Source: Candidatus Opimibacter skivensis
GTDB taxonomy: Bacteria > Bacteroidota > Bacteroidia > Chitinophagales > Saprospiraceae
Length of the DNA stretch: 64,000 nt
Reading direction: 5' to 3'
Assembly: GCA_016722045.1 (NCBI GenBank)
Contig: JADKGY010000001.1
Location: 1,364,001 to 1,428,000 of the forward strand
Each line of letters begins with the position of its first letter. The first letter of the stretch is position 1. Shown here in pieces: positions 1-8,080 of the stretch. Position numbers and translations under genes: made by a program. Under the pieces are notes generated by a model that searched no databases, was not told the origin of the DNA, and was given only the letters and a program-made list of their open reading frames with translations.

Positions 1-733
1 CCTGTTTGGAAAAGACTTTTCTTAATAGATCTGTAGTCCGTTGTGATTGATCGCCGCGGATTTTTGCTTCCTTGACCTGGATAAGGCTGAATAAACCATC
101 GAGTGCTTTTTGATTGACATGATCATCAAGAGCTGGGTTTGCTTTTCTGACGAAGGGGATATTGTTGTATGCAGTGATGACGGATCTCCAATACGTACGC
201 GCGTTGACTTCGTCGAGGGCGGATTGGATGACAGGTAAAAAAGCGTTGTAGAGATTTGTACGTGTCTGTGTTTCGAGATAACGGGTAGCTGCATCTTTTT
301 CGCCCAGCAGAATATTCATGGCATCTTTTATCGTCAGTGATGTGATCGCATCTACAAATATTGGTGTTGCTTTTTTCGCAGCAAGTTCAGCGGCTTTATT
401 CATCTTGTCGATGAGCTGCTTGTCTACATCCTGAAAACCGGGGACCATTTTTACTTTGTCAATAATGGTCTGCGCTTCCTGAGGTATGAGGATCTTGTAC
501 GGACTCTCCAGATATCCTTTGTCAGCTGACAGCTTATCGACAGCTTCATTGACACCAAACTCTAAGGCTTGCTTCAAACCTGAACCAATTTCATCATCGG
601 GTGAAGAGATTACGCCCTGTGCTTTCTTAAGTAAGTCTTTGAATTGAGCATGGCCTGAGGTGGGCACAATCATCAGTGTGAAGAGTAAACAACTAACGAA
701 TAGCAGGCTTTGGATCTTTGAGATATTCATCAT
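1..733 (-). CDS. DUF4197 family secreted protein (3' end cut by window)
   Basis: An open frame of 244 codons starts at an ATG at 733 and is still open at base 1, so the C-terminus lies outside the window. The first ~30 residues form a signal peptide ending in GHAQ. The rest fits DUF4197: a GLKQALEFGVNEAVDKLS segment, a GY.ESPYKI stretch, MNKAAELAAKKATPIF, LTIKDAMNILLGEKDAATRYL and a terminal QRTTDLLRKVF. DUF4197 proteins are usually about 230-250 residues, so only a few residues should be missing. The family is periplasmic or exported and has no proven function. The ATG at 730 is an equally good start. The gene stands alone; the next gene on the same strand begins about 340 bases upstream. 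Family call is from recognised sequence pattern; function is unknown. Confidence 0.8.
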   Translation of the reverse strand, partial: MMNISKIQSLLFVSCLLFTLMIVPTSGHAQFKDLLKKAQGVISSPDDEIGSGLKQALEFGVNEAVDKLSADKGYLESPYKILIPQEAQTIIDKVKMVPGFQDVDKQLIDKMNKAAELAAKKATPIFVDAITSLTIKDAMNILLGEKDAATRYLETQTRTNLYNAFLPVIQSALDEVNARTYWRSVITAYNNIPFVRKANPALDDHVNQKALDGLFSLIQVKEAKIRGDQSQRTTDLLRKVFSKQ

Positions 734-1075
734 GCAGCTAATAACGTAAAAAATGAGGTTTCGGCACAGTCGGGGGGTGAAATTAACGGGATATTAACCA
801 AGCCGTCTATTTGCCCCTTTATCCCCTGAAGGGGCCTTCTCTTCGTGAGTTCTGACCATAAGTTATCGTGGCACGACTAGTGGTGGCACGACTAGTCGTG
901 CCACGATGGTCTAACTGCCTGATATTGCACGTAGTTATAAGTGGAGGAACGATCCATTAAAATGCACTCATAATGGCACCATTTAAACGACCATTTCAAT
1001 GACTTTTTTTCAAGGAATCCACCTGATAGAATTGATGAAAAAGGATTATTAAAGGCGAATTATTTAAACATTTTC
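734..1075. other. Intergenic region with a palindromic repeat
   Basis: No gene is seen in these 342 bases between the DUF4197 and FKBP genes. It holds a short GC hairpin around 820-836 (CCCCTGAAGGGG) of a kind common between Bacteroidota genes, and the palindromic repeat at 866-906. The rest is featureless AT-rich sequence. Confidence 0.6.
866..906. repeat. Palindromic extragenic repeat, copy 1 (one and a half units)
   Basis: Positions 883-904 form a perfect 22 bp palindrome with half-site GTGGCACGACT. It is preceded at 866-880 by another half unit, TCGTGGCACGACTAG. The same palindrome, longer and cleaner, is at 6408-6435. It lies between genes and could form a strong hairpin in either strand. 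It looks like a REP-type element; no partner transposase is in the window. Confidence 0.7.
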
Positions 1076-1525
1076 TTAGAAACCAATCAGCGTGACATCA
1101 AAAATCAGAACAGAATTGGCTGGTATTCCTTGTCTGGGTGATTCACCATAGCCAAGACCGGAAGGAATATAAAATGTCGCTACCCCACCCTTTCCCAGAA
1201 GTGCAATTCCTTCTTTCATTCCTTCGATCAAATTACCTAAAGGGAATGTGGCTGAAGGATTAGAATCGAATACATCACCATTGAGCAAGGATCCGGTATA
1301 ACTGATATGGACATTGTCGGAGGATGTAGGATGCTCGTTATTGCCGGGGAGAGTGATGATATAATAAAGTCCGGATGATGTTTTTTCGGCCTGAAGGTTA
1401 TTGTCCATCAGATAAGTCTTGATCAGCAGTTCATCCTGGGCTCCCTGGTCGTCCTTATGACAAGACAGTATAAAAGTACAAAGCGATAAAAGGAGAATGG
1501 TGGTATGTATAAATTTCATTTTCAT
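1076..1525 (-). CDS. FKBP-type peptidyl-prolyl cis-trans isomerase, lipoprotein
   Basis: 149 residues starting at an ATG. A hydrophobic N-terminus ends in a lipobox (ILSC, Cys22), so this is a lipoprotein. A linker of about 40 residues leads to one FKBP domain (about 50-149): SGLYYIITLPG, NVHISYTGSLLNGDVFDSN, FPLGNLIEGMKEGIALLGKGGVATFYIPSGLGYG and the closing PANSVLIFDVTLIGF. FKBP proteins catalyse cis-trans isomerisation of Xaa-Pro bonds; exported ones assist folding of envelope proteins. The YG-E-SPRQG-IPANS loop is typical of the MIP/FkpA type, but the N-terminal dimerisation domain of FkpA is absent. It sits 75 bases downstream of the hydroxyproline dehydrogenase gene on the same strand but has no evident link to that pathway. 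Confidence 0.9.
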   Translation of the reverse strand: MKMKFIHTTILLLSLCTFILSCHKDDQGAQDELLIKTYLMDNNLQAEKTSSGLYYIITLPGNNEHPTSSDNVHISYTGSLLNGDVFDSNPSATFPLGNLIEGMKEGIALLGKGGVATFYIPSGLGYGESPRQGIPANSVLIFDVTLIGF

Positions 1526-1600
1526 GTTTAGGTTAACGAACGAAGGCAGTGGAAGGCGTCCTGTATATTTTTAATGACGTAGTATTTTATTGAAAAAGAA

Positions 1601-2845
1601 TTATTTGAATCTTAAAGGATGAAACTTTTTAACTTTTTCCATTTGGGTTTTTCCAAATATAATATCCTTCACCATCCGTCCCGTCGCCGGTGCAAGACTT
1701 AATCCCATCATCGCATGCCCGGTAGCTAATAAAATCGACGAGCCTTTTGACAATCGTCCGATGCAAGGCATTCCATCCGGTGTGCAAGGTCTGTAGCCAT
1801 ACCAAACAGGTCTTGAGTCTGTTATTTTTAATTCAGGGTAATAATTAGACGCTGCACTTAGAATAGATTTTACTTTATGTGGATTTATTTTTTCATCACG
1901 GCCACTTATTTCAAGAGTGCCTGCTAGCCGGAGTTTATCTCCCATCGGCGTAATCGCCACTCGTGCTTCAGTCAGAATAGCCGGCACTGATGGCATTCCA
2001 GGAGGCTGATGTATGGTCATCGAATATCCTTTACCATCCTGCATCGGAAGTTTGAAGCCGGATTTTTTCATCAGTATCCCGGACCATGTCCCTGTCGCGA
2101 TGACAACATCTTTCGCTTTTATATTTTCATTATTCTTTAAAGAAATAATGGCTCCATCTAAGCCCTGATCATCAATACGAATCACCTCACTATTCCCCAT
2201 AAATTCAACACCAGATTTCCTTAAGGATGCTATCAATTGCAACATCAATACATGCGGAGCAAGATGTGCATCACCTGGGAAATGAACTGCCCCACGTACA
2301 TTCATGGCAATACCAGGATCCAAAATTTTCAAATCATCAGGTGATAAAATATTCGCCTCAATGCCCAGCTCATGTGCCATCTCTGCCGTCTCAGCTTCTT
2401 CATGTTCGCCGGAAGCAGTCTGATACATCATGAGGATTCCCTTACGATCAAAATGAAAATCAAACCCAGGTTTAGAATTCAATTGCTGATAAAATTCGCG
2501 TCCTTCAATATGCATGTCACGCAGAAGTGGAGCACATTCAGCAACATGCTTTTTAGAAGCAGATCTATAAAACATCCAAAGCCATTGCGCCAATTCGAGA
2601 TTCAATCGTGGCCGGATATAAAACGGACTTCCTTTACTAAACATCCATTTCAATCCTTTCGCTATCATACCGGGTGAGGCCAATGGAATAAAATGACTCG
2701 GTACAATCATTCCTGAATTTCCAAAAGAACATCCTTCGGAGAAATCGCCTTTATCAACAATGGTGACACGCATGCCTGCTTCATGAAGATGCCATGCGCA
2801 GCAAAGTCCGACAATGCCTCCTCCGACAATCACCACTTCTTTCAT
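1601..2845 (-). CDS. FAD-dependent D-amino-acid (cis-4-hydroxy-D-proline) dehydrogenase
   Basis: 414 residues of the DadA/DAO superfamily. The N-terminus has a Rossmann dinucleotide fold, EVVIVGGGIVGLCCAWHL with GxGxxG, followed by the acidic end of strand two (TIVDKG). A substrate-domain segment, and the C-terminal WYGYRPCTPDGMPCIGRL and LLATGHAMMGLSLAPATG motifs, bind FAD as in DadA-like enzymes. It overlaps the epimerase gene by four bases (ATGA at 2842-2845), so the two are translationally coupled. With a 4-hydroxyproline epimerase next door, the expected reaction is oxidation of cis-4-hydroxy-D-proline to 1-pyrroline-4-hydroxy-2-carboxylate, electrons passing to FAD and then the respiratory chain. 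The family assignment is from sequence; the substrate is inferred from context, and D-proline or other D-amino acids remain possible. Confidence 0.85.
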   Translation of the reverse strand: MKEVVIVGGGIVGLCCAWHLHEAGMRVTIVDKGDFSEGCSFGNSGMIVPSHFIPLASPGMIAKGLKWMFSKGSPFYIRPRLNLELAQWLWMFYRSASKKHVAECAPLLRDMHIEGREFYQQLNSKPGFDFHFDRKGILMMYQTASGEHEEAETAEMAHELGIEANILSPDDLKILDPGIAMNVRGAVHFPGDAHLAPHVLMLQLIASLRKSGVEFMGNSEVIRIDDQGLDGAIISLKNNENIKAKDVVIATGTWSGILMKKSGFKLPMQDGKGYSMTIHQPPGMPSVPAILTEARVAITPMGDKLRLAGTLEISGRDEKINPHKVKSILSAASNYYPELKITDSRPVWYGYRPCTPDGMPCIGRLSKGSSILLATGHAMMGLSLAPATGRMVKDIIFGKTQMEKVKKFHPLRFK

Positions 2846-3843
2846 ATCACCTGGAAACCATGTGCATAAGGATCATCGTCATCATCAATGATGATCGTAT
2901 TGTAACCGGTGATGCGCGCCCAACCTTCAATCGATGGAATAATACCACTGAAATGACCGACACTTGCATCCGCTTCAACGACTCCCGTAAATTTGCTACC
3001 AATAATACTTTCATGGATGAAAGAATCACCCACATTTAATTTTCCCTTAGCGTACCACTGTGCCATACGTGCAGATGTACCTGTGCCACACGGAGATCTG
3101 TCAATTGCCTTTTCACCATAGATCACCGCACCTCTTGCAGTAGAAGATTCATCCAGCACTTTTCCAGTCCATAAAATATGCGAGCAACCACGAATAACAT
3201 CATTTTCAGGATGAATAAATTCATATCGATCATTGATATCATCACGCAATGCCCTACCCCATGAAATCAATTTATCTGCCGGAAAATGTTCTAATCCCGG
3301 GAAGTTATGCTGCTCATCAATAATGGCATAAAAATTTCCACCATACGCAACATCAACTTTCAATTCGCCGAGTTCAGGGCAAAATGCTTTCAAATCAGAT
3401 GCTGCGAGATAAGACGGAATGTTGGTCAGCTTAACGGATTTCACTTTATGATTCTCTTCTTTGTAAGAAACATGAATAATTCCTGCCGGAACTTCAAGGA
3501 TCAACTGACCGGGGATTTTAGGAATGATTAATTTCTCTTCGATTGCAATCGTGACGGTACCGATGGTACCATGACCACACATCGGAAGACAACCGCTGGT
3601 CTCGATAAATAAAACTGCAGCATCGTGAGCCGGATTTTGCGGCGGATAGAGAAAACTGCCGCTCATCATATCATGACCCCGGGGTTCAAACATCAATCCT
3701 GTCCTGATCCAGTCGAATTCGCGAAGGAAATGGAGACGTTTTTCGTGAATGGAATCACCTGTCAGTTGGGGTTTACCTGCTTTCACTACCCGGACAGGAT
3801 TGCCACAGGTGTGGGCGTCAATACATTCGAAAACACTTCTCAT
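2842..3843 (-). CDS. 4-hydroxyproline 2-epimerase (proline racemase family)
   Basis: 333 residues, the usual length of proline racemase/hydroxyproline epimerase enzymes. Two cysteines that act as acid and base are visible: Cys89 in CLPMCGHGTIG and Cys252 in DRSPCGTGTSARMA. The N-terminal IDAHTCGNPVRVV and MFEPRGHDMMSG motifs are family signatures. Having Cys at both positions excludes the dehydratase branch of the family, which has Thr at the second site. The enzyme should convert trans-4-hydroxy-L-proline to cis-4-hydroxy-D-proline in the cytoplasm. It is the first gene of a two-gene unit with the dehydrogenase (four-base overlap). Proline racemase is the alternative, but the deaminase and semialdehyde dehydrogenase genes nearby favour hydroxyproline. 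A promoter-like site lies directly upstream (3852-3883). Confidence 0.88.
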   Translation of the reverse strand: MRSVFECIDAHTCGNPVRVVKAGKPQLTGDSIHEKRLHFLREFDWIRTGLMFEPRGHDMMSGSFLYPPQNPAHDAAVLFIETSGCLPMCGHGTIGTVTIAIEEKLIIPKIPGQLILEVPAGIIHVSYKEENHKVKSVKLTNIPSYLAASDLKAFCPELGELKVDVAYGGNFYAIIDEQHNFPGLEHFPADKLISWGRALRDDINDRYEFIHPENDVIRGCSHILWTGKVLDESSTARGAVIYGEKAIDRSPCGTGTSARMAQWYAKGKLNVGDSFIHESIIGSKFTGVVEADASVGHFSGIIPSIEGWARITGYNTIIIDDDDDPYAHGFQVI

Positions 3844-3851
3844 TGGAGAGA

Positions 3852-3883
3852 CAAATGTAAATCAATGATTCAGAGAGAGACAA
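3852..3883 (-). promoter_or_regulatory. Possible Bacteroidota promoter of the epimerase-dehydrogenase unit
   Basis: Read on the minus strand there is TTG (3881-3883), 21 bases, then TACATTTG (3852-3859), an exact match to the -7 box TAnnTTTG. The box ends only eight bases before the ATG, so a transcript from it would be nearly leaderless. Assignment is by consensus alone. Confidence 0.3.
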
Positions 3884-3933
3884 TATTCCTTTCTATCAAT
3901 TGGATTTATTTACAAAAGCCCACAATAGGGGAT

Positions 3934-3977
3934 GGTTGCTGAGCTGAAGCACATGGTTGAGCATAGCAAGTCGAAGC
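3934..3977 (-). repeat. 44 bp extragenic repeat, copy 1 (inverted)
   Basis: The minus strand here reads GCTTCGACTTGC then TATGCTCAACCATG, TGCTTCAGCTCAGCAACC. Close copies are at 12207-12250 and 37427-37470 on the plus strand. This copy lies about 80 bases past the stop codon of the TonB receptor gene, in the same 3' position as the other two copies. It may act as a terminator or be a dispersed repeat. Confidence 0.6.
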
Positions 3978-4058
3978 ATAGGGGCGGAAATTAAAAAGCC
4001 AATGTGCGATCACGGGAGTGAACGACACATTGGCGGGGTACTATGCAATAACCTGATG

Positions 4059-6239
4059 CTAAATTTTGACGCCGAGTGAAATGACAATGCTTCTTCCATC
4101 AGAGCTCCATACGCCCGGTCCCGGATAGAATAACGGCCTTTTTGTAAAATATTGTTTATCGGCTATGTTATTAAGGCTGCCTTTAAGGACAAATCTTGAT
4201 GCAAACGTTATGGACATATTAAAATCCCAGATGCCGTATGCAGGCACCAATCCCTTCGCTCCGTTTGCTGTAGGTATTTCCTGGTTAGTCGGATCCGAAA
4301 ATGATTTATCCACATAACTGTATTGCAATGTTGTTCTCAGCGATTTGTAATTGATGTTCAGTCCATTCCGGCTTATCCATCGGGGTACGCTTTCCACTTC
4401 ATTTCCGCTGATGTCGCGGTTTTCAGAGCCTACTGCTAAAGTGGCGTTCTCATAGGTGGCTTTCATAAAGGACGTTGATGTGAAAACAGAAATGTATGTT
4501 GTGCGGGATCGCACCGGCATAACTTCTCCATAAAATTCTACACCATTAGTATGGCTATCACCGACATTCGTTTTGTATATATAATTTACATTATTGTCTG
4601 TCAGTAAAAGATTACCCAGCCTGTGTTGATAAAGCACTCTGAATAGTGTGACATCATATTTCATCCAGTCACCCATTCTTCCGTTGATACCCAGCTCAGC
4701 ATTATAGCCGAATGCATCTTTCAGGTCCTTGTTGGCTCGCTCAAGTGTCGAACCCGGAATAATATCTTTAAACAGGACAGGTCGGTATGCTTGTGAGATG
4801 CCACCATAAATTCTTGCATTTGTTTTGAAACGATACTGTGCATTGATACCAAATGCCGGAATATTGTGATCAATCCGATTTGGAATATCTGCAGGATCGA
4901 GATATGAAATATACCCGATCATATCTGTCTTGCCGCGATCATAACGAAATCCGGGTGAAACAGTAAATGAAGGCGTGAGATAAATCATGTTTTCGATGGA
5001 GAAAGCAATGTTCCTGCTTTTATAAAAAAGATCGCGACCCCAATCGCCTGTAATCGAAAGATCATAATCACTGCCTGTTGTTCCTTTCCCTTGTTGAAGT
5101 CGATGCATGTTATTGTTCATATACATCAGCCCTGTAGAAACCACATTTTTCAGATTTCCGATTTGATAATGATGTATAATCCTCACTTCGGATGTCCTGG
5201 AATTATATCTATCAATATTGACAGCACGGGGCTTGAATTGTAATGTCACTGGATCTATGACATCGACTTTATCCGCGAAGCCTTCGAATTCAACACTGCT
5301 GCGATTGCCATACACACCGGAAACCGTCCATTGCAACATTGTATTCGGATTTATATTCCAATTCAGTGTCAACGAAGGAACATAGATATCTGGGCTGTAA
5401 TAATTTCTGCTTCTAGTAGATTGACGAGGGTTAGCATAGAACATGCTATCTGTCAGTGGTCCTGGAATCTGATATCTGTATTGACTTCTGCCAAATTCTG
5501 CTCTAAGACTCAGCTTGTCAGAAAAATCATATTTCAGACTTGCAAATTGTGCTTGTGCATCAGAACGGGAATTGTCGCGATAGCCATCTGAGACGCGATG
5601 CTGATAGTAAGTGTAGTATGTGAGCTTTCCTACTTTTCCACCCAGAGCATTGAATGAACTGAACAAACCGAATGAGCCGGCAGAGGTGAGATTTTCGAAT
5701 GAAATAGTTTTTGTTGTATCAGGTGCTTTGGTTACATAGTTGATCATTCCACCGAATTCAGCACCGTATTGAAGTGAAGCTGTGCCACGTATAATTTCAA
5801 TATTTTTTATAGCTTCCATCGGAGGGCTGTAATGGCTGGCAGGATACCCGTATATATCCGTATTGATCATCACACCATTCTGGCGTACATTGAATTCCCA
5901 GCTGCGGTGGGGATCTAAGCCGCGTGTAGCTATGTTGACCTGGTTGCCTGAGCCATCCATATCATAAATAAAGGCTCCGGGGATTTTAGCGAAGATTTGC
6001 CGGCCGGTTTTCTCAGCGATATTGACTGAGAGTTCGGATACCGGCAATACTTCTGTTTTGCGACCACCGATCAGGTATGTGTTGTGAACATCTTGTAGTT
6101 GTGTAGGTAGGTCTGCAACGCGATAGCTTTTGATGATGATGTTGTCTAATCTTTTTGATGGAATCGTATCCTCAATTGACTGAGCCTTGATGAAAAATGG
6201 CGTGAGAAGTAATATGCTGAGAATGAAGACTTTCATCAT
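4059..6239 (-). CDS. TonB-dependent outer-membrane receptor
   Basis: 726 residues. A signal peptide ends at FFIKAQ (~20). There is no N-terminal carboxypeptidase-regulatory-like domain, so this is a siderophore-type or small-solute receptor rather than a SusC. The plug domain covers about 60-175: LPVSELSVNIAEKTGRQIF, IPGAFIYDMDGSGNQVNIA, TRGLDPHRSWEFNVRQNG, MEAIKNIEIIRGTASLQYG and GGMINYVTKAP. The remainder is a 22-strand-type barrel, closing with the usual aromatic C-terminal strand (VISLGVKI). Similar receptors carry ferric citrate-like or other small chelates. Its place inside the hydroxyproline region makes import of hydroxyproline or its peptides conceivable, but nothing in the sequence shows this. 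A promoter-like site at 6254-6287 suggests independent expression. Confidence 0.88.
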   Translation of the reverse strand: MMKVFILSILLLTPFFIKAQSIEDTIPSKRLDNIIIKSYRVADLPTQLQDVHNTYLIGGRKTEVLPVSELSVNIAEKTGRQIFAKIPGAFIYDMDGSGNQVNIATRGLDPHRSWEFNVRQNGVMINTDIYGYPASHYSPPMEAIKNIEIIRGTASLQYGAEFGGMINYVTKAPDTTKTISFENLTSAGSFGLFSSFNALGGKVGKLTYYTYYQHRVSDGYRDNSRSDAQAQFASLKYDFSDKLSLRAEFGRSQYRYQIPGPLTDSMFYANPRQSTRSRNYYSPDIYVPSLTLNWNINPNTMLQWTVSGVYGNRSSVEFEGFADKVDVIDPVTLQFKPRAVNIDRYNSRTSEVRIIHHYQIGNLKNVVSTGLMYMNNNMHRLQQGKGTTGSDYDLSITGDWGRDLFYKSRNIAFSIENMIYLTPSFTVSPGFRYDRGKTDMIGYISYLDPADIPNRIDHNIPAFGINAQYRFKTNARIYGGISQAYRPVLFKDIIPGSTLERANKDLKDAFGYNAELGINGRMGDWMKYDVTLFRVLYQHRLGNLLLTDNNVNYIYKTNVGDSHTNGVEFYGEVMPVRSRTTYISVFTSTSFMKATYENATLAVGSENRDISGNEVESVPRWISRNGLNINYKSLRTTLQYSYVDKSFSDPTNQEIPTANGAKGLVPAYGIWDFNMSITFASRFVLKGSLNNIADKQYFTKRPLFYPGPGVWSSDGRSIVISLGVKI

Positions 6240-6253
6240 GTAAATTTAATGTG

Positions 6254-6287
6254 CAAAGATACCCATGAAAGAGTGGAGCTCTTTCAA
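6254..6287 (-). promoter_or_regulatory. Possible promoter of the TonB receptor gene
   Basis: On the minus strand TTG (6285-6287) is followed after 23 bases by TATCTTTG (6254-6261), an exact TAnnTTTG -7 box, 14 bases before the ATG at 6239. The spacing is at the long end of what is accepted for Bacteroidota promoters. Confidence 0.35.
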
Positions 6288-6407
6288 ATTGAGATTAGAA
6301 AGTCATTAGAATATTGATCTCATGAGCGCCCAAAGAAGTACTATTTATTGGCCATTTAGTGTACCCAAAAACCCTCTCTGGGAGGTTGATAATCAGCCAG
6401 TTAGGAT

Positions 6408-6435
6408 ATCGTGGCACGACTAGTCGTGCCACGAT
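6408..6435. repeat. Palindromic extragenic repeat, copy 2
   Basis: A perfect 28 bp palindrome with half-site ATCGTGGCACGACT. It matches the repeat at 866-906. It lies between the DUF3179 gene and the TonB receptor gene, about 55 bases past the DUF3179 stop codon. It could fold into a 12-13 bp hairpin in RNA and act as a terminator or mRNA end stabiliser, but there is no U-tract. Confidence 0.75.
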
Positions 6436-6488
6436 GACAAAAAGATGCTTTTAGCGAGGTACAACGAACCCTTGTTAACTACTCATTT

Positions 6489-7634
6489 TTATTCACCATG
6501 TAAGGTCTCCGGGTGGAACTGCTTCCAACTGTGCCAGTATTCCTGGTAGACCTGGAGAGGGACGAGATTTTTTAGGGAGTCCTGATACGGACGTCCTGAT
6601 AAATCATATTGAATAAGCCCATCCGAAAGAGTATCATTTCTAATGGAAAAATTCTGTGCTTCTGAATTTCTTTTGAAAGCAAATAAACTTTTATTGTCAG
6701 TAGCCAGAAATAACACAACCGGTTGAGCAGAAATGACATCATTGATAATTTGCTTTGTCATCAACTCATTCCAATCGTATGCTTTACTGGTATTATTTAC
6801 AGTAATTCCCGCCACCCATGATTTTTTTTGCCACGAAAGTGTGTCACGCCTTGTCAGTTTACCGGTTCTCCGACCGCCTTCATAATTGGCCAGGGAGTCG
6901 TATTCAGATTTAAAAGAAGTATCCGGTTGCATGATCAGACTATTTGGATGAAGGGTCAACCAATTGCCTAGAGTTGATTGTGATGATGGAAATTCAGGTA
7001 AAGCTTGTCCTTTCAATTCACCCGCTATTGCTTCTCCATTTTCCTGTCGCCACCAGCTTTTAGTTGTCTTGTCTTCGAACATGGCATTGTAGTGATCCAT
7101 GCCTACGAGCCTGAAAGTTTCTTCCTTTCCATTGACAATGGGCTCGAATACGCGACCTGTGCGACATACAGTGCAATATGTCACCATGATAGGCCTACCA
7201 CCAATTGAGTCACGAACCTGGTGATGGAAACCAAGAAACTGGATCGGATATGCTCTTGCTTCGTTGTTGTATTCAACACCGATGATGAGTTTGTCATTGT
7301 CTACTTTATTAGCGCTTGCATTTAAAAGTGTCAATTGCTTTGGCTGATAAAACATATGATCGGCCACCATTTTAAAATTGACCATGTACGCGACTACACC
7401 TATTAATGCAAAAGAAATAAGGACAAGAATTTTAGATCTTTTCCATGACGATCTTAATCCGGACAGAATCATCAGAACAAAAACTATCCGGAATATCCAT
7501 TGATGAGAATGAAGAAAATAAGCTAATGAAATACTGTTCATTTCCTGGCTACCCGGGATGGGCATGATGAAATAGACATTGGCTATTTCGAAAAGGATCA
7601 AGCCGAGGGTGCCGAGATAGAAAAGCTTCTTCAT
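6489..7634 (-). CDS. DUF3179 domain-containing membrane protein
   Basis: 381 residues. Three hydrophobic segments occupy the first ~90 residues (around 4-24, 45-62 and 70-90), and the remainder is one DUF3179 domain. The family signature is clear: GVEYNNEARAYPIQFLGFH, then MVTYCTVCRTGRVFEP with two close cysteines, VGMDHYNAMFED, TKSWWRQENGEAIAGEL and SWVAGITVNNTSKAYDW. DUF3179 proteins are found in many phyla; their function is not established. The paired Cys in TYCTVC could be redox-active or metal-binding. The domain should face the periplasm. It lies between the receptor and the MetA-like gene, with gaps of about 250 and 440 bases, so it is probably its own transcription unit. Confidence 0.85.
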   Translation of the reverse strand: MKKLFYLGTLGLILFEIANVYFIMPIPGSQEMNSISLAYFLHSHQWIFRIVFVLMILSGLRSSWKRSKILVLISFALIGVVAYMVNFKMVADHMFYQPKQLTLLNASANKVDNDKLIIGVEYNNEARAYPIQFLGFHHQVRDSIGGRPIMVTYCTVCRTGRVFEPIVNGKEETFRLVGMDHYNAMFEDKTTKSWWRQENGEAIAGELKGQALPEFPSSQSTLGNWLTLHPNSLIMQPDTSFKSEYDSLANYEGGRRTGKLTRRDTLSWQKKSWVAGITVNNTSKAYDWNELMTKQIINDVISAQPVVLFLATDNKSLFAFKRNSEAQNFSIRNDTLSDGLIQYDLSGRPYQDSLKNLVPLQVYQEYWHSWKQFHPETLHGE

Positions 7635-8078
7635 TAAGTGAGTAGTGAATGCTTTCGCACATCCTATTTCGTGAGTGGTGAATCGTGAGTCGTGCGTAAA
7701 AACAATTATTATTAACTATTAATCATTTATTCTGCTTAGAAAATATGTCGGTCATACGAAGTTTCAAAACATCCTTCGCACTGTGTGCTACAGAGATGTC
7801 GCTCTTACGGATTCAGGGGCAAAACGGGATCATCGTTTTTGAGACAACTCATCAATAGCAAACAGATTTTCTTTCGTACCTACGGCACGAGATATGTTTT
7901 TCATGCACCACTGTTACCGACCTTAGGCCCCTCTGGGGCTCTGATGTTTCTAACCTTCCTCAGTCCACTCTCACTTTTCTAACTTTTCTAACCTCTCTCT
8001 CACTCTCTCTCTCACTCTCTCACTCTCTCACTTCTCTCACTCTCTCACTTCTCTCACTTCTCTCACTCTCTCATTCTC
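7635..8078. other. Intergenic region of dispersed-repeat-like sequence
   Basis: No credible gene in these 444 bases. The stretch 7740-7960 looks like dispersed Bacteroidota extragenic repeats: an imperfect palindrome CGTACCTACGGCACG at 7875-7889 and a short hairpin GCCCC-TCT-GGGGC at 7927-7939. The last ~90 bases are a CT-rich microsatellite (7992-8080). A 65-codon frame at 7785-7982 is judged spurious because it overlaps these elements. Confidence 0.6.
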
Positions 8079-8080
8079 TC
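7992..8080. repeat. CT-rich microsatellite overlapping a stop codon
   Basis: About 90 bases of irregular repeats of CTCTCTCA, CTCTCACTT and close variants. The array runs right into the stop codon of the minus-strand gene that ends at 8079. A similar array directly adjoins the stop codon of the symporter gene at 57185. On the transcribed strand it is a GA-rich purine tract. Confidence 0.8.

Noticed and set aside
22..294. 90-codon minus-strand frame at the window start
   Set aside because: It lies inside the DUF4197 gene in another frame; the longer frame open to base 1 has a signal peptide and matches a known family.
7785..7982. 65-codon plus-strand frame between the MetA-like and DUF3179 genes
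   Set aside because: It overlaps dispersed-repeat sequence and hairpins, has no domain, and is unlike the neighbouring genes.
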